Shown here: piece after piece, positions 42,419 to 53,508 of the stretch | How the letters are laid out: every line of letters starts with the position of its first letter | Numbering within the stretch: the first letter of the stretch is position 1 | NCBI RefSeq assembly: GCF_011057645.1 | Contig: NZ_JAALGE010000013.1 | Span: 1-58,362, forward strand | Direction of reading: 5' to 3' | Origin: Marisediminicola senii | GTDB taxonomy: Bacteria; Actinomycetota; Actinomycetes; Actinomycetales; Microbacteriaceae | DNA length: 58,362 nucleotides | The notes under the pieces: model-generated | Database searches by the model: none | Told to the model about the DNA's origin: nothing | What the model saw: only the letters and a program-made list of their open reading frames with translations | Position numbers and translations under genes: made by a program

Positions 42419-43558
42419 TCACACCTGTTTTGCAGCCAGCGCGAGCCGCCGGGTCTCGATCGCGTCGGTGTAGTGGGCCATCAGTTCGTCGCACACCGAA
42501 TCCCACGAGCGGCCGAGCACCGCGCGCCGACCGGCCTCGCCCATGCGTGCGCGCCTGCGGGCGCTGGTCGAGAGGAGCTCCACGTAGGCGCGCAGCTCGG
42601 GGTCGCGATCGGGGTGGAACAGGAACCCGTCTGTGCCGTGGTCGACGAGGTCGATCGGTCCGCCCGAGCGGGGAGCGATCACCGGCAGCCCCGATGCGTG
42701 CGCCTCCTGGATGGTCTGCCCGAACGTCTCCTCGGTGCCGGTGTGCACGAACACGTCCATCGCGGCGTAGGCCCTCGCGAGGTCGGCGCCGCCCAGGGAT
42801 CCGAGCCAGGTGACGGGCATCCCGCGCAGCGCCGCGGTGACCGCGGGCATCGACGGTCCGCCGCCGACGATGGCGAGCCGGATGCCGGGAAGTCCCGCGA
42901 GCACGCGCAGGCGTTCGACCTGCTTCTCGGGGGCGATCCGGCCGACGTATCCCACGACGACGTCGTCGTGCGGGGCGATGCGCCTGCGCAGGCGCGCAGT
43001 CCTGGCATCCACCTTATTTCTGGGGTGGTATCGCTCGAGGTCGACGCCGCGCCCCCAGCGCGCGAGTCTGCCGACACCCGCGGACTGCAGGTCGGCCATC
43101 GACGCGCTCGACGGCACGAGCGTGCGGTCGGCCCCGTCGTGCACCCAGCGCACCAGGCGCCACGCCAGCCTGGTGGCCTGGCCGAGGTTGTTGCGCCTGG
43201 CGTACCCGGCGACGTCGGTCTGGAAGATCGCCACGGTGGCGATGCCGAGGCGGCGGGCCGCGCTCATCGCCTGTGCACCGAGGAGGAAGGGGGATGCCGC
43301 GTGCACGACGTCGGGCGAGAAGTCGGCGAGCAGCCGCTGCACCATCGGGCTCGGGAGGCCGACCGGAAACTGGCGGTACGCGAACGCCGGCACCTGGTGC
43401 ACGGCGAACCCCGCGTACCTCTTCGGTGCTCCCGCCGCCGGCGTGATCACGATGGCGTCGTGCCCGTGCGCCGCGAGGTAGTCGAGTACCTGGCAGACGC
43501 TCGTAGTCACGCCGTTGATGGTGGGAAGGAAGGACTCCGTGACAATAGCTACTCGCAC
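42419..43558 (-). CDS. Glycosyltransferase family 4 (GDP-mannose-dependent mannosyltransferase-like)
   Basis: 379 residues. The N-terminus is VRVAIVTESFLPTINGVTTS, typical of actinobacterial mannosyltransferases of the PimB/MgtA type. DLERYHPRNK begins the second domain, and the nucleotide-sugar motif is GTEETFGQTIQEAHASGLPVIAP. It probably transfers mannose to a lipid carrier or glycolipid. The GTG at 43558 is chosen to match this family start; the frame is open upstream through non-conserved sequence. The divergent neighbour makes GDP-mannose, supporting the donor assignment. Confidence 0.88.
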   Translation of the reverse strand: MRVAIVTESFLPTINGVTTSVCQVLDYLAAHGHDAIVITPAAGAPKRYAGFAVHQVPAFAYRQFPVGLPSPMVQRLLADFSPDVVHAASPFLLGAQAMSAARRLGIATVAIFQTDVAGYARRNNLGQATRLAWRLVRWVHDGADRTLVPSSASMADLQSAGVGRLARWGRGVDLERYHPRNKVDARTARLRRRIAPHDDVVVGYVGRIAPEKQVERLRVLAGLPGIRLAIVGGGPSMPAVTAALRGMPVTWLGSLGGADLARAYAAMDVFVHTGTEETFGQTIQEAHASGLPVIAPRSGGPIDLVDHGTDGFLFHPDRDPELRAYVELLSTSARRRARMGEAGRRAVLGRSWDSVCDELMAHYTDAIETRRLALAAKQV

Positions 43559-43730
43559 CGTGCTGGCTCCGTCTCCGTGCAGGTGCTCGAACCGTAACCG
43601 GGCGCCGTGGCCGGGGAGTGAATAGCACGTGTCGGGCGGGGGCGGCCGTCGAGCGCCCGTCACTCGAACTGGGGCGGCGCCGGCGCGCAGGAGCGCCTGC
43701 TGCGGTGCGGGCATTGGTTAGGGTGAGGCC

Positions 43731-44852
43731 ATGACTGAGCATTCCGACCCGATGGACCGGTTCTACAGCATCATTCCCGCGGGTGGAATCGGCTCGCGCC
43801 TGTGGCCGCTCTCCCGGGCAGACGCCCCGAAGTTCCTGCACGACCTCGCCGGCTCCGGCAGCACGCTGCTGCGCGGCACCTGGGACCGGCTCGCCCCGCT
43901 CTCCGGGCCGGACCGCATCATGGTCGTCACGGGCCGTGCGCACCGCGCCGCCGTCGAGGGCCAGCTGCCCGACCTCGCCGACCACAACGTCGTGCTCGAG
44001 AGCGAGCCGAAGGACTCCACGGCCGCCATCGGGCTCGCCGCGGCCATCCTGGTGCGGCGGGAACCGAACGTGATCATCGGGTCGTTCGCCGCCGACCACG
44101 TCATCAACGACCAGTACGGCTTCAGGCGGGCGGTCTCGCAGGCGGTCGCCGCCGCGGACGCCGGCTACATCGCGGCGATCGGCATCACGCCGACCGAGCC
44201 CGCCATCGGCTTCGGCTACATCCGCTGTCACGGGTCGCTCGCCATCGATGCGGCGCCCGATGCGATCATCGCCGACGAATTCGTCGAGAAGCCCGACCTC
44301 GAGACCGCCACCGAGTACCTCGCCGACGGCAACTACCTCTGGAACGGCGGCATGTTCATCTCGCGCGCCGACGTGCTGCTCGAGCAGCTCGGCAAGGCGG
44401 AGCCCGAGCTGCTCGCCGAGATCACCGAACTCGCCGCGGCGTGGGACACCCCGGAGCGGGGCGCGGCGGTCGACCGCATCTGGCCAGGGCTCAAGAAGAT
44501 CGCCATCGACTACACGGTCGCGGAACCGGCCGCGGCGTCGGGGCGCCTCGCGGTGATTCCCGGACGCTTCGACTGGGACGACGTCGGGGACTTCGCCGCC
44601 ATCGCGAAGCTGCACTCCGGCGGGCGGCCGTCGGACCTGGCGATCCTCGGCGAGAACGCACGCGTGCTCGCCGACGCCTCGAGTGGCGTGGTGATCAGCC
44701 AGACCGGGCGCCTCATCTCGCTCATCGGAGTTACCGACATCGTCGTCGTCGACACCCCGGATGCGCTGCTGGTGACCACCAGTGCAAACGCCCAGCGAGT
44801 CAAGGCAGTTGTGGATGCTCTTAAGCTGTCCGGGAGCAGTGACGTCTTGTAG
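43731..44852 (+). CDS. Mannose-1-phosphate guanylyltransferase
   Basis: Forms GDP-mannose from mannose-1-phosphate and GTP. 373 residues with the nucleotidyltransferase motif IIPAGGIGSRLWPLSRADAPKFL, then GSFAADHVI and GFGYIRC, EFVEKPDLETA, and a C-terminal beta-helix. It matches ManC-type enzymes without the fused isomerase domain. TAGGGT lies six bases before the ATG, with only a weak GAGG, suggesting a leaderless start. Its stop overlaps the -10-like TAGCCT of the next gene. Confidence 0.92.
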   Translation: MTEHSDPMDRFYSIIPAGGIGSRLWPLSRADAPKFLHDLAGSGSTLLRGTWDRLAPLSGPDRIMVVTGRAHRAAVEGQLPDLADHNVVLESEPKDSTAAIGLAAAILVRREPNVIIGSFAADHVINDQYGFRRAVSQAVAAADAGYIAAIGITPTEPAIGFGYIRCHGSLAIDAAPDAIIADEFVEKPDLETATEYLADGNYLWNGGMFISRADVLLEQLGKAEPELLAEITELAAAWDTPERGAAVDRIWPGLKKIAIDYTVAEPAAASGRLAVIPGRFDWDDVGDFAAIAKLHSGGRPSDLAILGENARVLADASSGVVISQTGRLISLIGVTDIVVVDTPDALLVTTSANAQRVKAVVDALKLSGSSDVL

Positions 44853-44862
44853 CCTGTCGGCC

Positions 44863-45924
44863 ATGTCAAGACTCCCGGTCGGTAGAACAGTCGCCGTCGC
44901 ATCCATCTCCCTCATCGTTCTCGCCGGCTGTGCGACCCCTCCCGAGGAGGACGCCGCAGCAGAATCGGACTTCTGCGCCGTCATGGTCACCAACTCCGGG
45001 GGGTTGGAGGACCGGTCGTTCAACCAGTCCAGCTGGGCCGGCCTGCAGGAGGCGGAGGAGAGCCTCGGCCTCGCCGCGCAGGTGCTCGTCTCGACGTCGG
45101 AGACCGACCTCGCGCCCAACGTGCAGTCCGCGGTCGACACCGGCTGCAGCTACGTGCTCACCGTCGGCTACGAACTCGCGGCCGGCACCGCCGAGCAAGC
45201 AGAACTGAACCCCGACGTCGACTTCGCCATCGTCGACGAGATCGTCGAGGCACCCAACGTCAAGCCCATCGTCTTCCACACCGCGCAGGCCGCCTACCTC
45301 GCCGGGTACCTCGCTGCCGGGGTATCCACCTCGGGCATCGTCGCCACCTTCGGCGGGGGAAACCAGCCTCCCGTCACCCTGTTCATGGACGGCTTCGTCG
45401 ACGGCGTCGCGAAGTACAACGAGGTGCACGGCACCGCGGTCGTCGCGCTCGGCTGGGACAAGGTCGCGCAGGACGGCACCTTCACCGGCGACTTCGAAGA
45501 CACCGCCAAGGGACTCGCCACCACTCAGGCCTTCATCGACCAGGGAGCCGACGTCGTCCTCCCCGTCGCGGGCCAGGTCGGCGAAGGAGCAGCGACCGCG
45601 GCCCTCGAAGCGGGCGGAGTCTCGATCATCTGGGTCGACAACGACGGCTACGACACCCTTCCTGCTGAATTCAGGCCCATCATCCTCACGTCGGTGCTCA
45701 AGAACACCGGCGACGCGGTGATCGCGAGTGTCGGCGACAGCCAGTCCGGCGCGTTCACCAACGATTCCTACATCGGCACGCTCGCGAACGAGGGCGTCGG
45801 CCTCGCCCCGTTCCACGACCTGGAGGCGTCGGTCAGCCCGGAGCTCTCGGCCGAGATCGAGGCGCTGCGAGCGTCGATCGTCGACGGCAGCGTGCAGGTC
45901 ACCTCACCCAGCGCGCCAAACTGA
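44863..45924 (+). CDS. BMP family lipoprotein, nucleoside ABC receptor (first copy)
   Basis: A substrate-binding lipoprotein of 353 residues. The signal peptide has lipobox VLAGC, predicting lipidation at about Cys 22. The BMP/PnrA family pattern follows: GGLEDRSFNQSSWAGLQ, NVKPIVFHTAQAAYLAGYLAAG, FGGGNQPPVTLFMDGFVDG and GADVVLPVAGQVGEGA. These bind nucleosides for import. The ATG at 44863 lies 7 bases after TAGCCT (44850-44855), suggesting leaderless expression. It is about 40-50% similar by eye to the second copy downstream. Confidence 0.9.
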   Translation: MSRLPVGRTVAVASISLIVLAGCATPPEEDAAAESDFCAVMVTNSGGLEDRSFNQSSWAGLQEAEESLGLAAQVLVSTSETDLAPNVQSAVDTGCSYVLTVGYELAAGTAEQAELNPDVDFAIVDEIVEAPNVKPIVFHTAQAAYLAGYLAAGVSTSGIVATFGGGNQPPVTLFMDGFVDGVAKYNEVHGTAVVALGWDKVAQDGTFTGDFEDTAKGLATTQAFIDQGADVVLPVAGQVGEGAATAALEAGGVSIIWVDNDGYDTLPAEFRPIILTSVLKNTGDAVIASVGDSQSGAFTNDSYIGTLANEGVGLAPFHDLEASVSPELSAEIEALRASIVDGSVQVTSPSAPN

Positions 45925-46101
45925 GCGTTGGCCGCCGAATAGCGCCCAGCGCGCATTTCGCGCAGGTTTCGGTGTAGTCGCGTCTTTGTAACCATTGGGT
46001 AGCGGCGCGCGGAATCGACCGTGAGCCATTCTGAACGCCCGGTAACGTGAGGAACCATATCCGCCCGGCCATCCACGCCCGGGCTCCAGTTGGAGGACAT
46101 T

Positions 46102-47214
46102 GTGAGAAATCGCACCCGAAAGGCCGCGTTCGCCGGCCTCGCCATCGCCAGCGTCGGTGTACTGCTGGCCGGCTGTTCGGCAGCACCCGAAGAAGAAGAG
46201 GGCGGAGAGGCCGCAACGTCGGACTTCCTCCCCTGCATGGTCTCCGACACCGGAGGATTCGACGACCGGTCGTTCAACCAGCTCGGCTTCGAGGGCCTGC
46301 AGGATGGCGCCGAGGCCGTCGGCTCGGAGTACACCGAGGTCGAGTCCACGAGCGACGCCGACTACGGACCGAACATCGACAACCTGATCGCCCAGGACTG
46401 CAACCTGGTCGTCACCGTCGGCTTCAACCTCGCCGCAGCCACCGTCGAGGGCGCCACCGCGAACCCCGACGTCAACTGGAGCATCATCGACGACACCGCC
46501 GACCTCGACTTCGACGGCGCCACCGACGCGGAGAACATCAAGCCGATCGTCTTTGACACCGCGCAGGCAGCCTTCCTGGCCGGCTACGCCTCCGCCAGCT
46601 ACTCGACGTCCGGCATCGTCGGAACCTATGGCGGCCAGAACTTCCCGACCGTCAGCGTGTTCATGGACGGCTTCGCCCAGGGCGTCGACTACCACAACGA
46701 GCAGAACGGCACCGACGTCTCGGTGCTGGGCTGGGACCGCGAAGCGGCCGACGGAACGTTCATCGGTACGTTCGAAGCCGGCACCGAATCGCTCAGCGCC
46801 GCCACCAACCTGATCGACCAGGGTGCAGACGTGATCTTCCCCGTCGGCGGACCGATCTACCAGAGCGCCGGCCAGGCAATCACCGACGCCAACGCGGCGA
46901 ACCCCGACGCCGGCATCGTGTTGATCGGTGCTGACGCCGACCTGTTCGAATCGGACCCGACCTTCGAGGACCTCTACTTCACCTCCGTGCTCAAGGGCAT
47001 GAAGGTAGCGGTGGCCGAGGTCGTCGAGGGCGCGGGCAATGACGAGTTCGACAACACCCCGTACCTCGGAACCCTCGAGAACGAGGGCGTCGGAATCGCA
47101 CCGTTCCACAACTACGAGGACCAGGTCGCGGACACCCTGCAGGGTGAGCTCGACGAGATCACCGCGTCCATCATCAGCGGCGACATCGTCGTGGAGTCGT
47201 ACCTCGCCGAGTAG
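46102..47214 (+). CDS. BMP family lipoprotein, nucleoside ABC receptor (second copy)
   Basis: 370 residues with lipobox LLAGC, then an acidic linker (PEEEEGGEAATSDF). GGFDDRSFNQLGFEGLQ, VGFNLAAATVEGA, NIKPIVFDTAQAAFLAGYASA and GADVIFPVGGPIYQSAG show the BMP fold. The start is the GTG at 46102 with GGAGG five nt upstream. It is the receptor immediately before the ABC genes, separated by a strong terminator that would raise receptor over transporter mRNA. Different residues around the binding cleft may give it a specificity distinct from the first copy. Confidence 0.9.
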   Translation: MRNRTRKAAFAGLAIASVGVLLAGCSAAPEEEEGGEAATSDFLPCMVSDTGGFDDRSFNQLGFEGLQDGAEAVGSEYTEVESTSDADYGPNIDNLIAQDCNLVVTVGFNLAAATVEGATANPDVNWSIIDDTADLDFDGATDAENIKPIVFDTAQAAFLAGYASASYSTSGIVGTYGGQNFPTVSVFMDGFAQGVDYHNEQNGTDVSVLGWDREAADGTFIGTFEAGTESLSAATNLIDQGADVIFPVGGPIYQSAGQAITDANAANPDAGIVLIGADADLFESDPTFEDLYFTSVLKGMKVAVAEVVEGAGNDEFDNTPYLGTLENEGVGIAPFHNYEDQVADTLQGELDEITASIISGDIVVESYLAE

Positions 47215-47250
47215 TCGGCAGCACAGCACCTTCTAGTACGAGAACGACCC

Positions 47251-47288
47251 AAACGGGGAAGCCGGAGCACCAGCCGGCTTCCCCGTTT
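47251..47288 (+). terminator. Strong terminator between receptor and ABC genes
   Basis: A perfect 15-bp stem AAACGGGGAAGCCGG/CCGGCTTCCCCGTTT, 8-nt loop, then T. It lies 36 bp after the second BMP stop and 64 bp before the ATPase gene. Partial readthrough is likely, as the downstream genes belong to the same system. Confidence 0.92.
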
Positions 47289-47352
47289 TGCACTGCCGGT
47301 CGCCAGAAGTGCGGCAGAATCGTCAGGTCGGCCACAGCGTAGATAGGACCAC

Positions 47353-48869
<1,517 letters not shown>

Positions 48870-48873
<4 letters not shown>

Positions 48874-50144
48874 GCGACCAGCTGCCAGTCAGGGGCCAGG
48901 CTGCCGACGAGGCCCTCCTGGCCACGAAGGAACGGCCACCGGCCGACGAGCCGCGCTCGTCCGCCTTCCTGCGCGACCTCATTGGCGGCAGCGCAGCCAT
49001 CTCGGTCTTCGCCGTGCTCCTCGCCCTCGTCGTCGGCGGCGTGCTTATCGCCATCACCAACGAAGACGTGCAGGAGGCGGCCGGGTACTTCTTCTCCCGC
49101 CCCGCCGACACCTTCAGGGCGATCTGGGACGCGGTCTCCGGTGCCTACGTCGCACTGTTCCAGGGGTCGGTCTACAACTTCCGGCGCCCCGGGTTCGCCG
49201 ACGGCATCCGCCCCCTCACCGAGACCCTGAACTTCGCCACCCCGCTGATCGCGGCCGGCCTCGGCGTCGCCCTCGCCTTCCGCGTCGGGCTGTTCAACAT
49301 CGGTGGCCGCGGCCAGATGCTCATCGCCGCCGCCTGCGCCGGCTGGGTGGGCTTCTCGCTCGAACTGCCGTACGGCATCCACCTCATCGTCGCGGTCATT
49401 GCGGGCATCCTCGGCGGTGCCATCTGGGGTGGCGTCGTCGGCGTGCTCAAGGCCAGGACCGGCGCGCACGAGGTGATCGTCACGATCATGCTCAACTTCG
49501 TCGCGCTCTACCTCGTCTCCTACTTCCTGCGCACCCCGGTACTGCAGAACCCGTCGAGCAACAACCCGCAGTCGCCGCCGATCTCCGACACGGCGGTCTT
49601 CCCCGACCTCCTCGGCGCCGGCTACAACCTGCACGCCGGCTTCATCTTCGTCATCGCCGCGACGATCTTCGTCTGGTACCTGCTCGAGCGATCGAGCACC
49701 GGCTTCCAGTTCCGCGCGGTCGGGGCAAACCCCAACGCGGCCCGCGTCGCCGGCATCAACGTCAAGCGCGTCTACGTCTACGCGATGCTCTTCTCCGGGG
49801 GACTCGTCGGGCTCGCCGGCACCGCGCAGGTGCTCGGAACCATCACGACCGGGTTCGGTTCCGGAATCGACGCCGGCATCGGGTTCGACGCCATCACGGT
49901 CGCGCTCCTCGGGCGGTCACGGCCGTGGGGCGTGTTCTTCGCCGGCATCCTGTTCGGCGCGTTCAAGGCCGGTGGATTCTCGATGCAGGCGGCTGAGGGC
50001 ATTCCCATCGACATCGTGCTCGTCGTGCAATCGCTCATCGTGCTGTTCATCGCGGCCCCGCCGCTCGTGCGCAGCATCTTCAGACTGCCCACTCCCGGTG
50101 CCACCCGCACCCCCCGCGCGAGCAAGAAGGCGGCGACATCATGA
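48870..50144 (+). CDS. Nucleoside ABC transporter permease 1
   Basis: 424 residues of the BPD_transp_2 family, about nine helices. A ~60-residue N-terminal cytoplasmic region precedes the first helix (ISVFAVLLALVVGGVLIAI). The conserved core TPLIAAGLGVALAFRVGLFNIGGRGQMLIAA and the loop HEVIVTIMLNFVALYLVSYF are typical of YufP/NupB-like permeases. It overlaps its neighbours by ATGA at both ends. Confidence 0.92.
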
Positions 50145-51454
50145 GCACGGTGACCCAGCACAACCACCCGGACACGCCGGAGAACGCCGCCGGCACCGCC
50201 GACGTGATAGCCCTCGAGCGCGCGGAGATCCGCAGCTGGAAGGCGCCGGTCGCGTTCGCCATCTTCACGGTGATCGGCATCCTGCTCTTCATCGTGATCG
50301 GCCGCGACGGAATCTCCACCTTCCGGCTGTCGACCGGATCCGACGTGATCCAGCTGCCGACCATCCCTTTCCCCGCCCGGGCGACCGGCGTCGTCATCGT
50401 CATCCTGCTCGCCGCCATCACCGCGTGGAGCTTCACCCTGTCGCGCGCGGCGAAGGCGACCCCGCTGTGGGCAATCGCGGTCTTCGGGTTCCTTTTCGTG
50501 GTCGGCTTCCTGGTCTGGGCGTCCGCGGGCTCCACCCTTCCCGTCGCGGGCCTGCTGATCGGCACGCTGGGTATCAGCGTTCCCCTGATCTTCGGTGCGC
50601 TGGGCGGCGTCATCTCCGAGCGGGTCGGGGTCGTGAACGTCGCCATCGAGGGCCAGCTGCTCGCCGGTGCCTTCGTCTCCGCCGTCGTCGCGTCGATCAC
50701 CCAGATGCCGCTGCTCGGACTGCTCGCGGCGATGGTCGCCGGCATGCTGGTGTCGTTCGTGCTCGCTGCGTTCTCCATCCGCTACCTGGTCGACCAGGTC
50801 ATCGTCGGCGTCGTGCTCAACGTGCTCGTCACCGGGCTCACCGGCTTCCTGTTCTCGCAGGTGCTCAGCGCCAACCCCACGCTGCTCAACTCGCCGCCCC
50901 GCCTCGAACGCATCAACATCCCCGTGCTGTCGGAGATCCCCGTGCTCGGACCGGTGCTGTTCCGCCAGACGATCATCGTGTACGTCATGTACTTCACCAT
51001 CGCGGCCGTCTACATCGGGCTGTTCCACACCCGCTGGGGCCTCCGGCTGCGCTCCGTCGGCGAACACCCGCAGGCCGCGGACACCGTCGGCATCAACGTC
51101 ACGGGTACCCGGTTCTGGAACGTCTCCCTCGCCGGCGCCATCGCGGGCTTCGGCGGGGCGTACCTCACCCTCGGCGCGGTCGGCGCATTCAACAAGGAGA
51201 TGACCGCGGGTGCCGGGTTCATCGCCCTCGCCGCGGTGATCTTCGGGCGGTGGGATCCGATCAGGGCGACCCTCGCCGCGCTGCTGTTCGGTTTCGCCAC
51301 CAACCTGCAGAACGTGCTCAGCATCATCGGGTCGCCCGTGCCGAGCGAATTCATGCTCATGCTCCCGTACATCGTCACGATCGTCGCCGTCGCCGGCCTG
51401 GTCGGGCGCGTGCGCGGACCCGCGGCCGCCGGCAAGCCGTACATCAAGTCATGA
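50141..51454 (+). CDS. Nucleoside ABC transporter permease 2
   Basis: 437 residues, same family as the preceding permease. The core PLIFGALGGVISERVGVVNVAIEGQLLAGAF and YLVDQVIVGVVLNVLVTGLTGFLF are diagnostic, with about ten helices. The second half has WGLRLRSVGEHPQAADTVGINVTG, the cytoplasmic coupling loop. It completes the heterodimeric channel. The stop overlaps the cytidine deaminase start (ATGA). Confidence 0.92.
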   Translation: MSTVTQHNHPDTPENAAGTADVIALERAEIRSWKAPVAFAIFTVIGILLFIVIGRDGISTFRLSTGSDVIQLPTIPFPARATGVVIVILLAAITAWSFTLSRAAKATPLWAIAVFGFLFVVGFLVWASAGSTLPVAGLLIGTLGISVPLIFGALGGVISERVGVVNVAIEGQLLAGAFVSAVVASITQMPLLGLLAAMVAGMLVSFVLAAFSIRYLVDQVIVGVVLNVLVTGLTGFLFSQVLSANPTLLNSPPRLERINIPVLSEIPVLGPVLFRQTIIVYVMYFTIAAVYIGLFHTRWGLRLRSVGEHPQAADTVGINVTGTRFWNVSLAGAIAGFGGAYLTLGAVGAFNKEMTAGAGFIALAAVIFGRWDPIRATLAALLFGFATNLQNVLSIIGSPVPSEFMLMLPYIVTIVAVAGLVGRVRGPAAAGKPYIKS

Positions 51455-51873
51455 CCGTCGACTGGGACGCCCTCCGCGCGGTCGCGCTCGACGCGATGGG
51501 CAACGCCTACGTGCCGTATTCGAAGTTCCCGGTGGGAGTCGCGGCGATCGTCGACGACGGCCGGGTCATCGCGGGCTGCAACGTCGAGAACGCCTCCTAC
51601 GGGCTGACGCTGTGCGCCGAGTGCGCGCTGGTCTCCGCCCTGCACATGAGCGGCGGGGGCAAGCTCGTCGCCTTCACCTGCGTCGACGGCCAGGGCGGCG
51701 CCCTGATGCCGTGCGGACGCTGCCGCCAGCTGCTCTACGAACACTCCGCTCCCGGCATGCTGCTCGAGACGGTGTCCGGCATCCGCACCATCGACGAGGT
51801 CATTCCCGACGCCTTCGGACCGCGCACCCTCGAGGCCTACCGGGCCACCGACCAGGAGACCCCAGAGCAATGA
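51451..51873 (+). CDS. cdd: Cytidine deaminase
   Basis: 140 residues of the small tetrameric type. YVPYSKFPVGVAAI is the N-terminal signature. The zinc site is CNVENASYGLTLCAECAL with PCGRCRQLL. It converts cytidine and deoxycytidine to uridine forms. It is embedded by ATGA overlaps between permease 2 and thymidine phosphorylase, which shows that imported pyrimidine nucleosides are the likely cargo. Confidence 0.95.
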   Translation: MTVDWDALRAVALDAMGNAYVPYSKFPVGVAAIVDDGRVIAGCNVENASYGLTLCAECALVSALHMSGGGKLVAFTCVDGQGGALMPCGRCRQLLYEHSAPGMLLETVSGIRTIDEVIPDAFGPRTLEAYRATDQETPEQ

Positions 51874-53165
51874 TCGAACCCTTCGACGTCGTCGACCTCA
51901 TTCGCGGCAAGCGCGACCGCGGCACCCTCTCCACCGAGCAGATCCGATGGCTCGTCGACGCCTACACGCGCGGCTACGTCGCCGACGAGCAGATGGCCGC
52001 CATGGCGATGGCCATCTTCCTCAACGGAATGGAACGCCGCGAGATTCGCGACCTCACCCTCGCGATGATCGACAGCGGCGAGCGGATGAGCTTCGACGGG
52101 CTCACCAAGCGCACCACCGACAAGCACTCCACGGGAGGCGTGGGTGACAAGATCACCCTGCCGCTCGCGCCGCTCGTCGCCTCGTTCGGCGTCGCCGTAC
52201 CGCAGCTCTCCGGTCGCGGGCTCGGCCACACGGGCGGCACCCTCGACAAGCTCGAGAGCATCCAGGGGTGGCGAGCATCGGTCTCCACCGAACGGATGAC
52301 CGAGATCCTCGACGAGGTCGGCGCGGTCGTTTGCGCCGCCGGCTCCGGACTCGCCCCCGCCGACGGCAAGCTCTACGCCCTGCGCGACATCACCGGCACC
52401 GTCGAATCCATCCCGCTCATCGCGTCGTCGATCATGAGCAAGAAGATCGCCGAGGGCACCTCCGCCCTCGTGCTCGACGTCAAGTTCGGATCCGGTGCGT
52501 TCCTCACCGACATCGCGCAGTCCCGCGAACTGGCGGAGACGATGGTCGCGCTCGGAGAGGACGCCGGCGTCGCGACATCCGCCCTGCTCACCAACATGAA
52601 CGTGCCGCTCGGGCTCGCCATCGGCAACGCCAACGAGGTGCGCGAATCGGTCGAGGTGCTCGCCGGTGGCGGACCGGCCGACGTGGTCGAACTCACCGTC
52701 GCGCTGGCGAGGGAAATGCTGCGCCTCGCCGGCCAGCCCGACGCCGACGTCGAGGCAGCCCTGCGCGACGGCCGCGCGATGGACACCTGGCGCGCGATGA
52801 TCTCGGCTCAGGGTGGGGACCCGGATGCCGCCCTGCCGGCAGCCCGCGAGACGCACGTGGTCACGGCCACCACATCGGGGGTGCTCGTCGAGCAGCAGGC
52901 GCTGCCATTCGGCATCGCGGCCTGGCGCCTCGGCGCCGGACGTGCCCGCAAGCAGGACCCGGTACAGCACGCCGCCGGCATCGACCTGCACGCGAAGCCC
53001 GGCGACACGGTGACGGAAGGCCAGCCGCTGTTCACCCTCAGCGCCGACGAACCCGAACGCTTCTCCCGCGCCATCGAGGCCCTCGACGGCGCGTACCGCA
53101 TCGGCACCGACGGCGACGAGATCGTCACCGGCGGCCCGCTCATCGCAGATCGGATCGGATCATGA
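51870..53165 (+). CDS. deoA: Thymidine phosphorylase
   Basis: 431 residues. The phosphate and nucleoside site has KRTTDKHSTGGVGDKITL, PQLSGRGLGHTGGTLDKLES, the ASSIMSKKIAEG segment and KFGSGAF. It splits thymidine or deoxyuridine to base and deoxyribose-1-phosphate. The C-terminal domain VVTATTSGVLVEQQALPFGIA is normal. The four-base overlaps on both sides place it in the nucleoside operon. The uridine-active Pdp type cannot be excluded. Confidence 0.94.
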   Translation: MIEPFDVVDLIRGKRDRGTLSTEQIRWLVDAYTRGYVADEQMAAMAMAIFLNGMERREIRDLTLAMIDSGERMSFDGLTKRTTDKHSTGGVGDKITLPLAPLVASFGVAVPQLSGRGLGHTGGTLDKLESIQGWRASVSTERMTEILDEVGAVVCAAGSGLAPADGKLYALRDITGTVESIPLIASSIMSKKIAEGTSALVLDVKFGSGAFLTDIAQSRELAETMVALGEDAGVATSALLTNMNVPLGLAIGNANEVRESVEVLAGGGPADVVELTVALAREMLRLAGQPDADVEAALRDGRAMDTWRAMISAQGGDPDAALPAARETHVVTATTSGVLVEQQALPFGIAAWRLGAGRARKQDPVQHAAGIDLHAKPGDTVTEGQPLFTLSADEPERFSRAIEALDGAYRIGTDGDEIVTGGPLIADRIGS

Positions 53166-53494
53166 CACTCGGCACTCCAGGCACCATCGCGGGTTCCCCC
53201 GGCCGCGACCCCATCGGCCGGTTCGTCGGCTGGCTGCTGCGCGACCGGTCGACCGGTGAACTCGTCGCCGCGGAGACGCCGAACTTTCCCGCGCTGGTGA
53301 CGACGGCCGCGATCATCGTGCGCTGGACGTCGAGCGACACCGAGACCAGGCAGGTGGCGGCATCCATCGCCACCATCGCCGCCGGCTGGTGGGGAGTCTC
53401 CGAGGCGACCACGGGCGCGAACCCGTTCCGGCGCCTGCTCGGCCTCGCCGCGGTCGGCGTGGTCGTCGGCGTCGTGGCGCGCGTGCTCAAGTAG
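53162..53494 (+). CDS. Small membrane-associated protein in the nucleoside operon (110 aa)
   Basis: 110 residues. A polar N-terminus (GRDPIGRFVGWLLRDRSTGEL) precedes two weakly hydrophobic segments (FPALVTTAAIIVRWT and LGLAAVGVVVGVVARVL). No known motif is seen. The ATG overlaps the deoA stop by four bases, so it is co-translated with nucleoside salvage genes. It could be a regulator or an accessory factor of the importer. Base composition is like its neighbours. It converges on the nucleoside hydrolase gene with only 14 bp between stops. Confidence 0.65.
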   Translation: MTLGTPGTIAGSPGRDPIGRFVGWLLRDRSTGELVAAETPNFPALVTTAAIIVRWTSSDTETRQVAASIATIAAGWWGVSEATTGANPFRRLLGLAAVGVVVGVVARVLK

Positions 53495-53508
53495 AGCGCC
53501 CGGGTCGC

